Of a DNA stretch of 64,000 bases, positions 54,029-62,714 are shown in pieces. The translations under genes and the position numbers were made by a program. This stretch comes from Paenibacillus sp. FSL H3-0469 (lineage in GTDB: Bacteria; Bacillota; Bacilli; Paenibacillales; Paenibacillaceae): positions 372,001 through 436,000 of the forward strand of contig NZ_CP150302.1 in NCBI RefSeq assembly GCF_038051945.1. Reading direction: 5' to 3'. Numbering within the stretch: the first letter of the stretch is position 1; each line of letters opens with the position of its first letter. The notes under the pieces are model-generated. The model was not told the DNA's origin. It did not search any database and saw nothing but the letters and a program-made list of their open reading frames with translations.

Positions 54029-55147
54029 ATGAGCAGTCCAGTGATCGGATCGACAAGAAACGCACCGCCCTTCCGCTACGACATTGTCGGGAGCTTCCTG
54101 CGTACAGAGGAGATCAAGAATGCGCGCAGCCTATATGCGGAAGGTGAACTAACTGAGGGACAACTGCAGGAAATTGAGACTGTGGAGATTCGGAAGCTGC
54201 TGGAGCAGGAGAAGGCGCTTGGGCTGCATGCGGTCACAGACGGCGAATTCCGCCGTTCCTGGTGGCATCTGGACTTCTTCCTGGGGATCGAGGGTACTGG
54301 AAAGATCACTCTTGGCGGTACTCCCGGCGCTACCAAAGAACAGGTGAACCGCGCCGAGAGCTTCAGGATTACCGGTAAAATCGCCTTCGGGGACCATCCT
54401 ATGGTCGCGGAATTCCGCAGCTTGCAGCAGATGGCCGGAGAGACCATGGCCAAAATGACGATTCCTTCCCCCTCTTTGTTCCATTTCGTGCAGGAGTATA
54501 ACGGCAACGAGATTTATTCCGATACCGAAGCGCTGTATGGGGATATCATTCAGGTGTACCGGACGGCGATTCAGGCCTTCTATGATGCCGGTTGCCGTTA
54601 TCTGCAGCTGGACGATACCACCTGGGGGACGCTGTGCAGCGGTCGTCATCGTGCACATCTGCGCAGCAGGGGCGTTGACCCGGATCAGCTGGCAAAAGAC
54701 TACGTCCGGCTGATCAACGAGAGCATTGCCGGCCGCCCGGCGGACATGACCATTGCCCTGCATGTATGCCGGGGCAATCTCCGCTCGACCTGGTTCGCCG
54801 CCGGAGGGTACGGGCCGGTCGCCGAGGAGCTGTTCTCGAATACGAACGTGGACGCGTTCTTCCTCGAATACGACAATGAACGCTCCGGCGACTTCGAGCC
54901 GCTGCGCTTCATCCGGGACCAGTTCGTGGTGCTGGGACTGGTGACCACCAAGCATGGCGGTCTGGAGAGCAAAGAGCAGCTCATCGCGCGTATCGAAGAA
55001 GCAGCACAGTACGTAGACATCAACAAGCTTTGCCTCAGCACACAATGCGGCTTCGCCTCTTCGGAGGAAGGCAACATTTTGACGGAAGAAGAGCAGTGGG
55101 ATAAGCTGCGGCTGGTGATTGAGACGGCGAATGAGGTTTGGGTGTAG
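54029..55147 (+). CDS. Cobalamin-independent methionine synthase-like protein (YxjG/YxjH type)
   Basis: A 372-residue protein matching the C-terminal catalytic half of MetE alone. Zinc ligands are visible in ALHVCRGN (His, Cys) and LSTQCGFAS (Cys). YxjG/YxjH-type proteins act in methionine recycling with a methyl donor still debated. It follows a LysR gene and ends with a strong terminator. There is no S-box leader upstream, unlike Bacillus yxjG. Confidence 0.9.
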   Translation: MSSPVIGSTRNAPPFRYDIVGSFLRTEEIKNARSLYAEGELTEGQLQEIETVEIRKLLEQEKALGLHAVTDGEFRRSWWHLDFFLGIEGTGKITLGGTPGATKEQVNRAESFRITGKIAFGDHPMVAEFRSLQQMAGETMAKMTIPSPSLFHFVQEYNGNEIYSDTEALYGDIIQVYRTAIQAFYDAGCRYLQLDDTTWGTLCSGRHRAHLRSRGVDPDQLAKDYVRLINESIAGRPADMTIALHVCRGNLRSTWFAAGGYGPVAEELFSNTNVDAFFLEYDNERSGDFEPLRFIRDQFVVLGLVTTKHGGLESKEQLIARIEEAAQYVDINKLCLSTQCGFASSEEGNILTEEEQWDKLRLVIETANEVWV

Positions 55148-55182
55148 CGCTCAATGGATCGGGATTAATTGGTGTGAATTGG

Positions 55183-55215
55183 GGAGGATTGCCGTGGATG
55201 GCAATCCTCCTTTTT
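55183..55215 (+). terminator. Terminator of LysR-MetE-like operon
   Basis: GGAGGATTGCC pairs with GGCAATCCTCC over a short loop, then T5. Confidence 0.9.
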
Positions 55216-55437
55216 GCGGAGATTGCTAGGCAGCGGGCTGTGCCGGATCATAGGTGGATTTCCTCCACTTGCTGATGAATGAACGGACTTTGCCGGGACA
55301 GCAGTTGGATAAACGACACTTAATTTCTCCCATATTCCGCCGTAGCGGCATATCTCGATGCAGTAGTTGCTGTTTTTCCACTTGTTCACCTGAAACTATT
55401 AGAAACCGGGAAATTAAGATACTTTATTCCATTTGTT

Positions 55438-55733
55438 TACTGCGGAGGGTGGGGGTGTTCTGTGTGCTTGCAATTGTAGTCGATGAGGAGGGTAACTGCT
55501 GGATACCAGCCCTTATGATTGATGAGCATCATCAAGGACAGGGTTATGGCAGACAAGCAATGGTGAAATTAATCGAGCATATGCGAAATGAAGGGTGTAC
55601 CCGATTAATGATCGGGCATAGACCCGGCAATCGGATTGCCGGATTGTTGTATGATTCGTTAGGATTCCAAAAGGTCAGTGAAGAGTTATGTGATGGTGAG
55701 GTTGTACGATGTTTGGAGCTTAATTACAAATAG
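55438..55733 (+). pseudogene. GNAT acetyltransferase remnant, 5' end lost
   Basis: The C-terminal two thirds of a GNAT domain are clear: WIPALMIDEHHQGQGYGRQAM with the acetyl-CoA loop, then YDSLGFQKVSEE. Upstream the frame stays open to 55254, but its residues (for example CSSCCFSTCS) look unlike protein and no N-terminal GNAT strand or helix is seen. A short product could start at a GTG near 55453. The gene probably lost its 5' end to the inserted sequence at 55216-55437, which holds no other gene. Confidence 0.65.
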
Positions 55734-55822
55734 CCTTCCAAAGAGCACTGATCGTTTGGGCCATATGAGCCGGGACATTCGATTCTAATAGTCGCATAGA
55801 CCTGAATCGTGATTTCTTACTG

Positions 55823-56233
55823 TTACATACTGTTGAGAGCTTTTTCTATTTTAACTCCAAACTCTGTTTCGTTTAGTTTAGGTGTTCTAGTTTTTGAATC
55901 GACGAGGGCGTAATACAGAACTAAATATGTTCCGGATTGGTAGACAATTGGTGCGTGGGAACTAAGCAGCTGAATACTTTCTTCAAAGTGTTTTGTTCCA
56001 TTTTCTCGTTCCTTCTCCGATCCGAAAACGTAAACTTTTATAATTTCCTCATTACTCAGTTTATAGCTAACAGGTTTAATACCCTCAAGCATTTGGTCGT
56101 CAGGTGATTCAATTTGTGTAATGTTTTTTTCAAGGGACATCATGGCTTCATTCACGTTAGAATATTTTGGTTGCGAAGAACAAGCAAAAAGAAATAAAAA
56201 GCTAATGAAGGTGAAAAACAGATTTTTTTTCAT
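55823..56233 (-). CDS. Small lipoprotein of unknown function
   Basis: A 136-residue protein with signal peptide and lipobox LFACSS (Cys about 18), so it should be lipid-anchored on the outer face of the membrane. The mature part has alternating charged and hydrophobic stretches, no recognised domain. Strong AGGAGG RBS. AT-rich codon use, like the following secreted genes. Confidence 0.75.
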   Translation of the reverse strand: MKKNLFFTFISFLFLFACSSQPKYSNVNEAMMSLEKNITQIESPDDQMLEGIKPVSYKLSNEEIIKVYVFGSEKERENGTKHFEESIQLLSSHAPIVYQSGTYLVLYYALVDSKTRTPKLNETEFGVKIEKALNSM

Positions 56234-56785
56234 GAATAATCCTCCTTTTTTGTTAATTCAGAATCAATAAATTGTGAGTCGATTTTTGAGCTGATCTCCT
56301 TCTCAAGACACAGATAAGGTGAGACGAGACCTGCCTATTATATTTGATTATATTTGACGTTGCATCTTCGTATTCCTTGCTGCCAAAATAAAGAAACCAA
56401 GCTTAACCTATTTAAGGTACTCTTTTATCCACTGTTCAAGCGATAATGCCATCCTATAACTTTAATGATGCTTTGGAATGTTGGAATTACGAGTCAGTGA
56501 TCTTCTATATATCTTTTAACGCCATGAGATTCAATTATGATCATTATATCTTTTATTAACCATAATTTCCTTTTCGGTGAGGGTGAAATCTTCGGTTTTA
56601 GAAAGGTGGAAATGTCACCCAGCTTTACGAGTGCAAAAAAAGTCTCATATTGAATTGAATATATAAGGTTTAAATAAAATTATTTGTCGAAAAAACATTA
56701 CTTATGTACTATAGAGAAAAACAAAATGGTAAATTATACTTTATAAATACATTAAATATAAAAAAAACAAAAAGGAGGAACATCT
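56234..56785. other. AT-rich intergenic region
   Basis: This 552-base gap between divergent genes contains no supported ORF. AT content rises further after 56630, with poly-A stretches before the RBS AAAGGAGG of the next gene, and it should contain that gene's promoter. No confident -35/-10 pair was chosen. Confidence 0.5.
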
Positions 56786-57274
56786 ATGAAGCTAAAGAAA
56801 TACCTAGCTACTGGAGTTGTAACAGTTGCAGTTTTTTGTGCAGGGGGGCTAACGGCATTTGCGGGTTATACTAGTGATTTCAGCTTTCCAAAATCTACTT
56901 ACGAATCTATGGTCAAAACATCGGGCAATTATTATTATCTAGCGGCTGCAACTCCTAATTATAACTGTTTAGGATATGCGCTAGGTGATACAAATAACTG
57001 GGTATGGCCATGGGGAGGTAGTAACCCTACACTGCAACAAGCCAATAATTACATGACTTCCCAAATGTATAATCCGTATCCATATAGTTCTGGCGCCTCG
57101 AATGTAAAGATTATTGCATATGGTACATCTACAAATAATGTCACTCACTTCTCTAAAGCAGAAGGAACTAATTACTCTAATGCAAAATGGGGGAAGTTAG
57201 AAAGAATCCAATCTTTAGGATGGGATCCATATACATCGAATGTATACGGAGCAGCATTACAAGTTTATAAATAA
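56786..57274 (+). CDS. Secreted protein with papain-like Cys/His pattern
   Basis: A 162-residue protein with signal peptide (1-26, ending TAFAG). The mature part is rich in Tyr and Asn. It carries YNCLGYALGD (Cys about 65) and NVTHFSKA (His about 123) followed by AKWGKLERI. That order of a Cys in a helix start, a His before a strand and a W-G turn is seen in papain-fold amidases and peptidases and in uncharacterised bacterial families with the YNC-x-YALG word. Function is unknown. It is 29 bases before a second secreted gene. Confidence 0.72.
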   Translation: MKLKKYLATGVVTVAVFCAGGLTAFAGYTSDFSFPKSTYESMVKTSGNYYYLAAATPNYNCLGYALGDTNNWVWPWGGSNPTLQQANNYMTSQMYNPYPYSSGASNVKIIAYGTSTNNVTHFSKAEGTNYSNAKWGKLERIQSLGWDPYTSNVYGAALQVYK

Positions 57275-57303
57275 TGAATAAAATATTTGATTGAGGTGAT
57301 AAA

Positions 57304-57984
57304 ATGAATAAGAAAATGCTTGTCGGAATTTTCGCCCTCGGCTTTACTGTTACTTCTTCTTTATATGCGGTACGTGCAAATGCATCTGTTGAGAAACAAA
57401 TTGACCAGAATCTTAATGGTTTGGCCACTCAACTGCAAGCAGAAGTTACTAACAAAACTGAGCTTGCCATGAGTAGTAATCCTTATGATTTTATCAAAAA
57501 TAGCGAAGAATATACTAATATTGTGAACATTGGACCGGATGCTATTCCAATTTTGGAAAAGAAAATTGATGAAAGTGAAGGTAGTGGTCTATTTGATTAT
57601 ATTTTTGCGGTTGCTATCGAAGAGATTTCAAAAGTTGATTTGAAAGAAGAACAAAGTACGGCATGGGCTTATGGTGATAAATTTTCTGAAAAATGGAAGG
57701 TTAAATTGAGTACACTTCCTGCAGAAGTTGAAAATATCGCTAATTCTGATTTATCTGAGAATGAGAAAATTACTTCTTTGACCAAGCTTGGTCTACCAGC
57801 AGTTCCATTTATTATGGATCAAGTCGAGTCTGGTAAAACCGAACTCTTTCCAGTAGTTCTGACTTTGGTTCCAGATGCTCAAGCGAAATCCCTGACAGCT
57901 ATTGACGAAGTACAATGGGCTAAGGATCACAAGGATACATTTGCGGATCTTAAAAAGTATGTTTTATCCAAAAATAATGAGTGA
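57304..57984 (+). CDS. Secreted helical protein, partner of 56786 gene
   Basis: A 226-residue protein with signal peptide (1-26, ending RANAS). The mature part is almost entirely helical, with HEAT-like words (NIGPDAIPILEKKIDES and KLGLPAVPFIMDQVESG) spaced about 100 residues apart, no cysteine. It lies in an apparent operon with the papain-like protein and could be its inhibitor, chaperone or immunity partner; this is speculation from pairing only. A terminator follows. Confidence 0.72.
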   Translation: MNKKMLVGIFALGFTVTSSLYAVRANASVEKQIDQNLNGLATQLQAEVTNKTELAMSSNPYDFIKNSEEYTNIVNIGPDAIPILEKKIDESEGSGLFDYIFAVAIEEISKVDLKEEQSTAWAYGDKFSEKWKVKLSTLPAEVENIANSDLSENEKITSLTKLGLPAVPFIMDQVESGKTELFPVVLTLVPDAQAKSLTAIDEVQWAKDHKDTFADLKKYVLSKNNE

Positions 57985-58024
57985 TTATCTTTAAATAAAG
58001 CGAAATAAAGTCCAAGAAAACCTT

Positions 58025-58067
58025 AAAACGAGGTAGTTCCTCAGTCATAGAGGCACTGCCTTGTTTT
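58025..58067 (+). terminator. Terminator after secreted pair
   Basis: AAAACGAGGTAGT pairs imperfectly with ACTGCCTTGTTTT, with an inner CCTC/GAGG stem. Confidence 0.65.
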
Positions 58068-58184
58068 CATTCTTAAAAAAGCTATTTTTCCATGTGGTAG
58101 GAACAGTGAATATCTCAATCATAGAGTAAGTGATTTACTCAAAGCTTTAGCATTGATACAGTACTGATTTTCAATTTTCCTCCG

Positions 58185-58214
58185 TTGACAAAACCATCCA
58201 CCCCAGCGTAAAAT
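58185..58214 (+). promoter_or_regulatory. SigmaA promoter of the lysK T-box leader
   Basis: TTGACA (58185-58190), an 18-base spacer, TAAAAT (58209-58214). Confidence 0.75.
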
Positions 58215-58220
58215 GGCACA

Positions 58221-58532
58221 TAACAACTTACAGCAACAAGCGATGAAGAGAAGAGTAGGCAGGCAAGCAGCGTTCACAGAGAGCCCCTTCGTGGTGAAAG
58301 GGGGCAGCGAAGCGTCTGATCCGAATAAAGTCTCCGAGCTGCATAGGGAATTGGGCATAAGTGTCCAAGGATGGTATGCCGGGATCTCCCGTTATAGAGA
58401 TAGGGTATAAGCGTTATGGCCGTACCCGAAGAGGCGGATAAGGCAACTTGTCCGTGAACAGAGGTGGTACCGCGAAGCTGATTCAAGCTCTCGTCCTCAA
58501 GATATGAATCTTGAGGGCGGGAGCTTTTTTGC
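58221..58532 (+). promoter_or_regulatory. T-box riboswitch for class I lysyl-tRNA synthetase
   Basis: Stem I carries AGAGAGCC...GGTGAAAGG (58280-58308). Specifier AAA (Lys) is at 58327-58329 in the context GAAT-AAA-GTCTCCGAGC. The T-box GAGGTGGTACCGCG (58461-58474) varies from the usual GGGTGGNACCGCG. The terminator arms start AAGCTC at 58485 and end GAGCTT near 58526, followed by T6. Uncharged tRNA-Lys should allow read-through into lysK. Confidence 0.9.
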
Positions 58533-58569
58533 TTTTACCCCACTATACCAAACAGTAGAGGTGATCAAC

Positions 58570-60132
58570 ATGCATTGGGCAGAAAAAATGGCAAACCGGT
58601 TAATCGCGGAGCATCCGCAGCGGCAGACATATGTATGTGCATCCGGGATCAGTCCGTCCGGGTCCGTTCATATCGGGAATTTCCGCGAGGTGGTAACGAC
58701 TGCATTTGTGGCGAAGGCGCTGCGGCGGGCGGGGAAGGAGGTGCGGTTTATTTTCTCATGGGATGACTTCGACCGGTTCCGTAAAGTTCCGGCCCATATC
58801 GATCCCCGCTTCGCGCAGTATATTGGGCTTCCTTATTCGCAGGTGCCTTGTCCGTATGGCTGTCATGCTTCGTATGCGGCCCATTTCGAGTCGGAATTCG
58901 AGCGGGCGCTTCAGGTATTTGAGATTGAGCCGGAGTTCATTTATCAGAGCCGGGAATATCAGTCAGGCCGTTATAATCCGCAAATTCTGCACGCCCTGCG
59001 CCGCCGGGGAGAGATCTACGATATTCTGATGTCTTTTAAAACAGGCGGGAGTTCAGCAGAGGAACGGGCAGCATTCTATCCCATCCATCTCTATTGCGGG
59101 CAATGCGGCAAGGACTCGGCCACCATTCTGGATTACGACAATACGGCGGAGACGGTGGCTTACCGCTGCGGCTGCGGTCATTGCGATACCATACATATTC
59201 CGCAGGCGGACAATATCAAGCTGCACTGGAAAATCGACTGGCCGATGCGCTGGCAGCAGGAGCAAGTCGTATTCGAGCCGGGCGGCCGGGACCATTCGTC
59301 AGAGACAGGGAGCTATAATGTGGCTGCGGTAATCGCAGAGCAGATCTTCGGGTATTCACCGCCGTTGTATGAGCCATATGAATTCATCAGCATCAAAGGC
59401 AGCTTTGCCAAAATGTCCAGCTCCTCCGGGCATAATTACACTCCGGATGATCTGCTAGAGGTCTACGCTCCTGAGAACATCCTGTTCCTGTTCGCTAAAT
59501 ACCAGCCGAATGCTGCCTTCCATATCGGGCTGGATGAGGATGTGCTGCGAAATTATGCGGAGTTCGAGCGGTATGCTGCGGGAGCACGGGCAGGTACATT
59601 AACGGGCGATCTGGCGGCTGCGCTGGAGCTGTCACTGCTAAGCGACTCCCCGGTAAGTGCTGGAACTACCGTTAGCTTCGGCCAGGTAGCCAGTCTGCTT
59701 CCCTTAATCAACTTCGACAGGGACAAGCTCCGGGAGTTGTTCACCAGAAATGGTGAGAAAATTGATGAACTCCGCTTGCAGAGGGTGGCAGACCGTGCAG
59801 AGTACTGGATCAGAAACTGGATGCCGCACAAGATGGTAACGATTCAGACCACGCCCAACTATGCGTATTATCATTCCCTTACCGGAGTGGAGCTCAGATG
59901 GCTGCGGAGCTTGTGCAGTCTGCTGCGGAGCAGGGAGCTGGACGAGACACAGCGGATGACCGAAATCTACGCCATTTGTCAGCATGAAGACAAGAAGACG
60001 ATGCGCTACCAGCAAAAAAGACTGTTCACCATTGTTTATCAGCTGGTGCTTGGTGCAGAGGAGGGTCCGCGTCTGCCCTGGCTAATCCAGGCTGCCGGGA
60101 CAGAGCGGATGCTGAACTTGCTTGATTTGTGA
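58570..60132 (+). CDS. lysK: Class I lysyl-tRNA synthetase
   Basis: A 520-residue LysRS1, the archaeal-type class I enzyme found in few bacteria. The HIGH-like HIGN is at 34-37 and KMSSS at 281-285, with the Rossmann core between; the alpha-helical anticodon domain follows. The start at 58570 has AGAGGTGAT upstream; the earlier in-frame ATG lies inside the T-box terminator. In B. cereus LysRS1 accompanies the class II LysS; whether that is so here cannot be seen. Confidence 0.95.
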   Translation: MHWAEKMANRLIAEHPQRQTYVCASGISPSGSVHIGNFREVVTTAFVAKALRRAGKEVRFIFSWDDFDRFRKVPAHIDPRFAQYIGLPYSQVPCPYGCHASYAAHFESEFERALQVFEIEPEFIYQSREYQSGRYNPQILHALRRRGEIYDILMSFKTGGSSAEERAAFYPIHLYCGQCGKDSATILDYDNTAETVAYRCGCGHCDTIHIPQADNIKLHWKIDWPMRWQQEQVVFEPGGRDHSSETGSYNVAAVIAEQIFGYSPPLYEPYEFISIKGSFAKMSSSSGHNYTPDDLLEVYAPENILFLFAKYQPNAAFHIGLDEDVLRNYAEFERYAAGARAGTLTGDLAAALELSLLSDSPVSAGTTVSFGQVASLLPLINFDRDKLRELFTRNGEKIDELRLQRVADRAEYWIRNWMPHKMVTIQTTPNYAYYHSLTGVELRWLRSLCSLLRSRELDETQRMTEIYAICQHEDKKTMRYQQKRLFTIVYQLVLGAEEGPRLPWLIQAAGTERMLNLLDL

Positions 60133-60226
60133 AGGAGCATGGACGGCCCTTTACGGGATCGATTGAAGAGAGGTATAATATACAAGACTGTTTTTAATTA
60201 AATGTTGGAAAGTGAGCGGTAACCAT

Positions 60227-60946
60227 ATGGGTCGTAAATGGAATAATATTAAGGAAAAGAAAGCATCCAAGGATGCTAATACAAGTAAAGTCTACGCCAA
60301 GTTCGGGGTAGAAATCTATGTTGCAGCGAAGAAGGGCGAGCCTGATCCGGAATCCAACCGGGCGCTGAAGGTCGTTCTGGAGCGGGCCAAGACCTATAAT
60401 GTACCGAAGGCGATTATTGACCGTGCCCTGGAAAAAGCCAAGGGCAGCGGCGATGAGACCTATGTTGAGCTGCGCTATGAAGGCTTCGGTCCAAGCGGCT
60501 CGATGATTGTAGTGGATGCGCTGACGAATAACGTCAACCGCACGGCTCCGCTGGTCCGTTCCACGTTCAGTAAGAACGGCGGCAACATGGGCGTCAGCGG
60601 ATCGGTTACGTATATGTTCGATCCGACAGCGGTAATCGGGGTGGAAGGCAAATCTGCGGATGAGGTTATGGAGCTGCTGATCGAAGCAGACCTGGATGTC
60701 CGCGATGTGCTGGAAGAGGACGAGGCGGTAATCGTGTATGCTGAGCCGGACCAGTTCCATGCGGTACAGGAAGCCTTCCGCAGTACGGGAATCACGGAAT
60801 TCACCGTAGCCGAGCTGACGCTGCTCCCGCAGAACTATGTAGCTATTCCTGAAGATGCGCAGGCACAGTTCGAGAAGCTGATCGATGCGCTCGAAGAATT
60901 GGACGATGTACAGCAGGTCTACCACAACGTGGATTCAGAAGAATAG
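60227..60946 (+). CDS. yebC: YebC/PmpR family regulator or translation factor
   Basis: A 239-residue protein of standard length: [13 protein letters not shown] start, the [12 protein letters not shown] loop, [19 protein letters not shown] and the C-terminal [15 protein letters not shown]. The family was named for DNA-binding regulators; recent work links YebC2-type members to ribosome stalling at proline runs. The N-terminus differs from the common MAGHSKW form, which suggests the YeeN/YebC2 subgroup. The ATG at 60227 is used. Confidence 0.92.
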   Translation: MGRKWNNIKEKKASKDANTSKVYAKFGVEIYVAAKKGEPDPESNRALKVVLERAKTYNVPKAIIDRALEKAKGSGDETYVELRYEGFGPSGSMIVVDALTNNVNRTAPLVRSTFSKNGGNMGVSGSVTYMFDPTAVIGVEGKSADEVMELLIEADLDVRDVLEEDEAVIVYAEPDQFHAVQEAFRSTGITEFTVAELTLLPQNYVAIPEDAQAQFEKLIDALEELDDVQQVYHNVDSEE

Positions 60947-60965
60947 AATAGCGGTAACATTAATG

Positions 60966-61005
60966 AGCGGGCAAGCCGATTTCCAGGCTTGTCCGCTTAT
61001 TCTTT
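60966..61005 (+). terminator. yebC terminator
   Basis: AGCGGGCAAGCC pairs with GGCTTGTCCGCT, followed by a T-rich stretch. Confidence 0.8.
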
Positions 61006-61035
61006 CGGGAGCGAGAATGGAGGGGAAGAGCTGGA

Positions 61036-61470
61036 ATGGAAGTCTTTCGATTCGTGAGTGTGGTTCATGTGTTTTTGATTCAGGAAGGGCAAGTCCTGCT
61101 GCTGCGGCGCGCGAATACGGGACATCATGACGGGGAGTATGGGCTGCCTGCCGGGAAGCTGGATGGCGGCGAGCCGCTTCATACCGCCGCCATCCGTGAG
61201 GTCCGGGAAGAATGCGGTGCTGTTATAGCTCCCGCCGGGCTTACCCTGATCGGAACGATGCACCTGCGTACCTCCGGGGATGAGCGGGTGGATTTCTTTT
61301 TCAAGGCGGAGCAGTGGAGCGGAGAGATCTGCAACATGGAGCCGGACAAATGTGATGACGTAAGCTGGTTCCCGGTGGATGCGCTGCCGGAGAATATCAT
61401 CCCGTTCGTACAGGAGGCGTGGAATACATTCAGGGATGGCGTCTGGTATGCTGCTCACGGATGGAATTAG
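61036..61470 (+). CDS. Nudix hydrolase
   Basis: A 144-residue MutT-like enzyme with an intact Nudix box (GKLDGGEPLHTAAIREVREE continuing CGA), so catalytically competent. It hydrolyses a nucleoside diphosphate-linked substrate, not identified. Eighteen bases separate it from the permease gene at 61489. Confidence 0.92.
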   Translation: MEVFRFVSVVHVFLIQEGQVLLLRRANTGHHDGEYGLPAGKLDGGEPLHTAAIREVREECGAVIAPAGLTLIGTMHLRTSGDERVDFFFKAEQWSGEICNMEPDKCDDVSWFPVDALPENIIPFVQEAWNTFRDGVWYAAHGWN

Positions 61471-61488
61471 AGGGGGAATGGCGCAGTA

Positions 61489-62253
61489 ATGGAAGACTGG
61501 ACGCTCAGTATGGTTCTTATATTGGTGGTATGCGGATTTCTGGCCGGGTTAATTGACTCTGTAGTGGGCGGCGGCGGTCTGATCGCGATTCCGGCCCTGC
61601 TGTCGGTAGGTATCCCGCTTCACCTGCTGCTTGGCAGCAGCAAATTGGCTGGATCGATGTGCTCGCTGACCAGCACCGCCTCGTTCGTGCGTTCCGGCAA
61701 AATCAATTTCAAACTGGTCCGCACCCTCATCCCGTTATCCGTCATTGGCGCGATGGCCGGTACGCTGACTGTCCGTCAGGTGCCTTCCGAGTTCCTGAAG
61801 CCGCTGGTGATCGTGATGCTGATCGTAATTACCCTCTATACCTTGTTCAAAAAATCCTGGGGAGATATCTCCACCTTCTCCGCGAAAAACGGCAGGCTGC
61901 GCCTGGCCGGAAGCATGGCGGCACTGGTTATCGGCTTCTATGACGGGTTCTTCGGCCCGGGAACGGGGTCGTTTCTGATTTTCGCTTTTCTGATGATGGG
62001 GTTCGAATTTGTAACCGCCGCAGGCAATGCCAAAATCCTCAACTTCGCCAGCAATATCACAAGCCTGCTTACGTTCATTGTCTTGGGCTCTGTCAGCTAT
62101 ACTCACGGGCTGATTCTTGGGATTCCGATGGTCATCGGAGCCATTGTCGGCTCCCGGATAGCCATCCGCAAAGGGGCGGCGTACATTCGTCCGTTATTCA
62201 TTACAGTCACTGTTATATTGATCGGCAAGCAGATATGGGATACGATGCATTAA
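61489..62253 (+). CDS. TSUP family (TauE/SafE) membrane permease
   Basis: A 254-residue membrane protein with about eight helices. The family motif GLIDSVVGGGGLIAIPALL near 20 and its repeat YDGFFGPGTGSFLIFAFL near 155 show the internal duplication. It exports sulfite, sulfoacetate or related anions. The substrate is unknown. In an apparent operon with the Nudix gene upstream and the GNAT gene downstream. Confidence 0.9.
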   Translation: MEDWTLSMVLILVVCGFLAGLIDSVVGGGGLIAIPALLSVGIPLHLLLGSSKLAGSMCSLTSTASFVRSGKINFKLVRTLIPLSVIGAMAGTLTVRQVPSEFLKPLVIVMLIVITLYTLFKKSWGDISTFSAKNGRLRLAGSMAALVIGFYDGFFGPGTGSFLIFAFLMMGFEFVTAAGNAKILNFASNITSLLTFIVLGSVSYTHGLILGIPMVIGAIVGSRIAIRKGAAYIRPLFITVTVILIGKQIWDTMH

Positions 62254-62276
62254 GCACAACTAATGGAGTGAATGAG

Positions 62277-62711
62277 ATGGAGATCAAGCTTATACATAAG
62301 GAAGAAGTCTGGAAGCTGAGGCATGAAGTGATGTGGCCTGAGCGGGAGCCGGATTATATTAAGCTGGCAGATGACGATCAGGGCAAGCATTACGGGCTGT
62401 ACGTGGGAGGTCGTCTGGTATCGGTGTTATCCCTGTTCATCAATGGAACAGAAGCACAATTCCGCAAGTTCGCTACCCTGGAGCTGGAGCAAGGCCAGGG
62501 CTACGGCAGCAAACTGCTGAATACGGTCCTTGCGGAGGCGGAACAGGCGGGGGTGCAGCGGATTTTCTGTAATGCCAGAACCTACAAGGCAGGCTTCTAC
62601 AAGAAGTTCGGAATGCAGCCAACCGATGAAGTGTTCAGCACAGGCGGCAAGGATTACGTGGTCATGGAGAAGTTCTTCGGACCTGGAACAGATGCGAATG
62701 GGGGAGCGTAA
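62277..62711 (+). CDS. GNAT family acetyltransferase, ElaA-like size
   Basis: A 144-residue GNAT protein: LRHEVMWPEREP start, LELEQGQGYGSKLLNTVL acetyl-CoA loop, IFCNARTYKAGFYKKFGM end. ATG 62277 has GGAGTG at correct spacing. It lies three bases before the AlaX gene, indicating an operon. Confidence 0.88.
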   Translation: MEIKLIHKEEVWKLRHEVMWPEREPDYIKLADDDQGKHYGLYVGGRLVSVLSLFINGTEAQFRKFATLELEQGQGYGSKLLNTVLAEAEQAGVQRIFCNARTYKAGFYKKFGMQPTDEVFSTGGKDYVVMEKFFGPGTDANGGA

Positions 62712-62714
62712 GAG

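Noticed and set aside
55165..55389. Minus-strand 74-codon frame before the GNAT remnant
   Set aside because: It overlaps the operon terminator and has no RBS or recognisable domain; it is more likely repeat sequence than a gene.
58504..58569. Upstream start for lysK
   Set aside because: It would begin inside the T-box terminator hairpin, has no RBS, and the 22 extra residues are not part of LysRS1.
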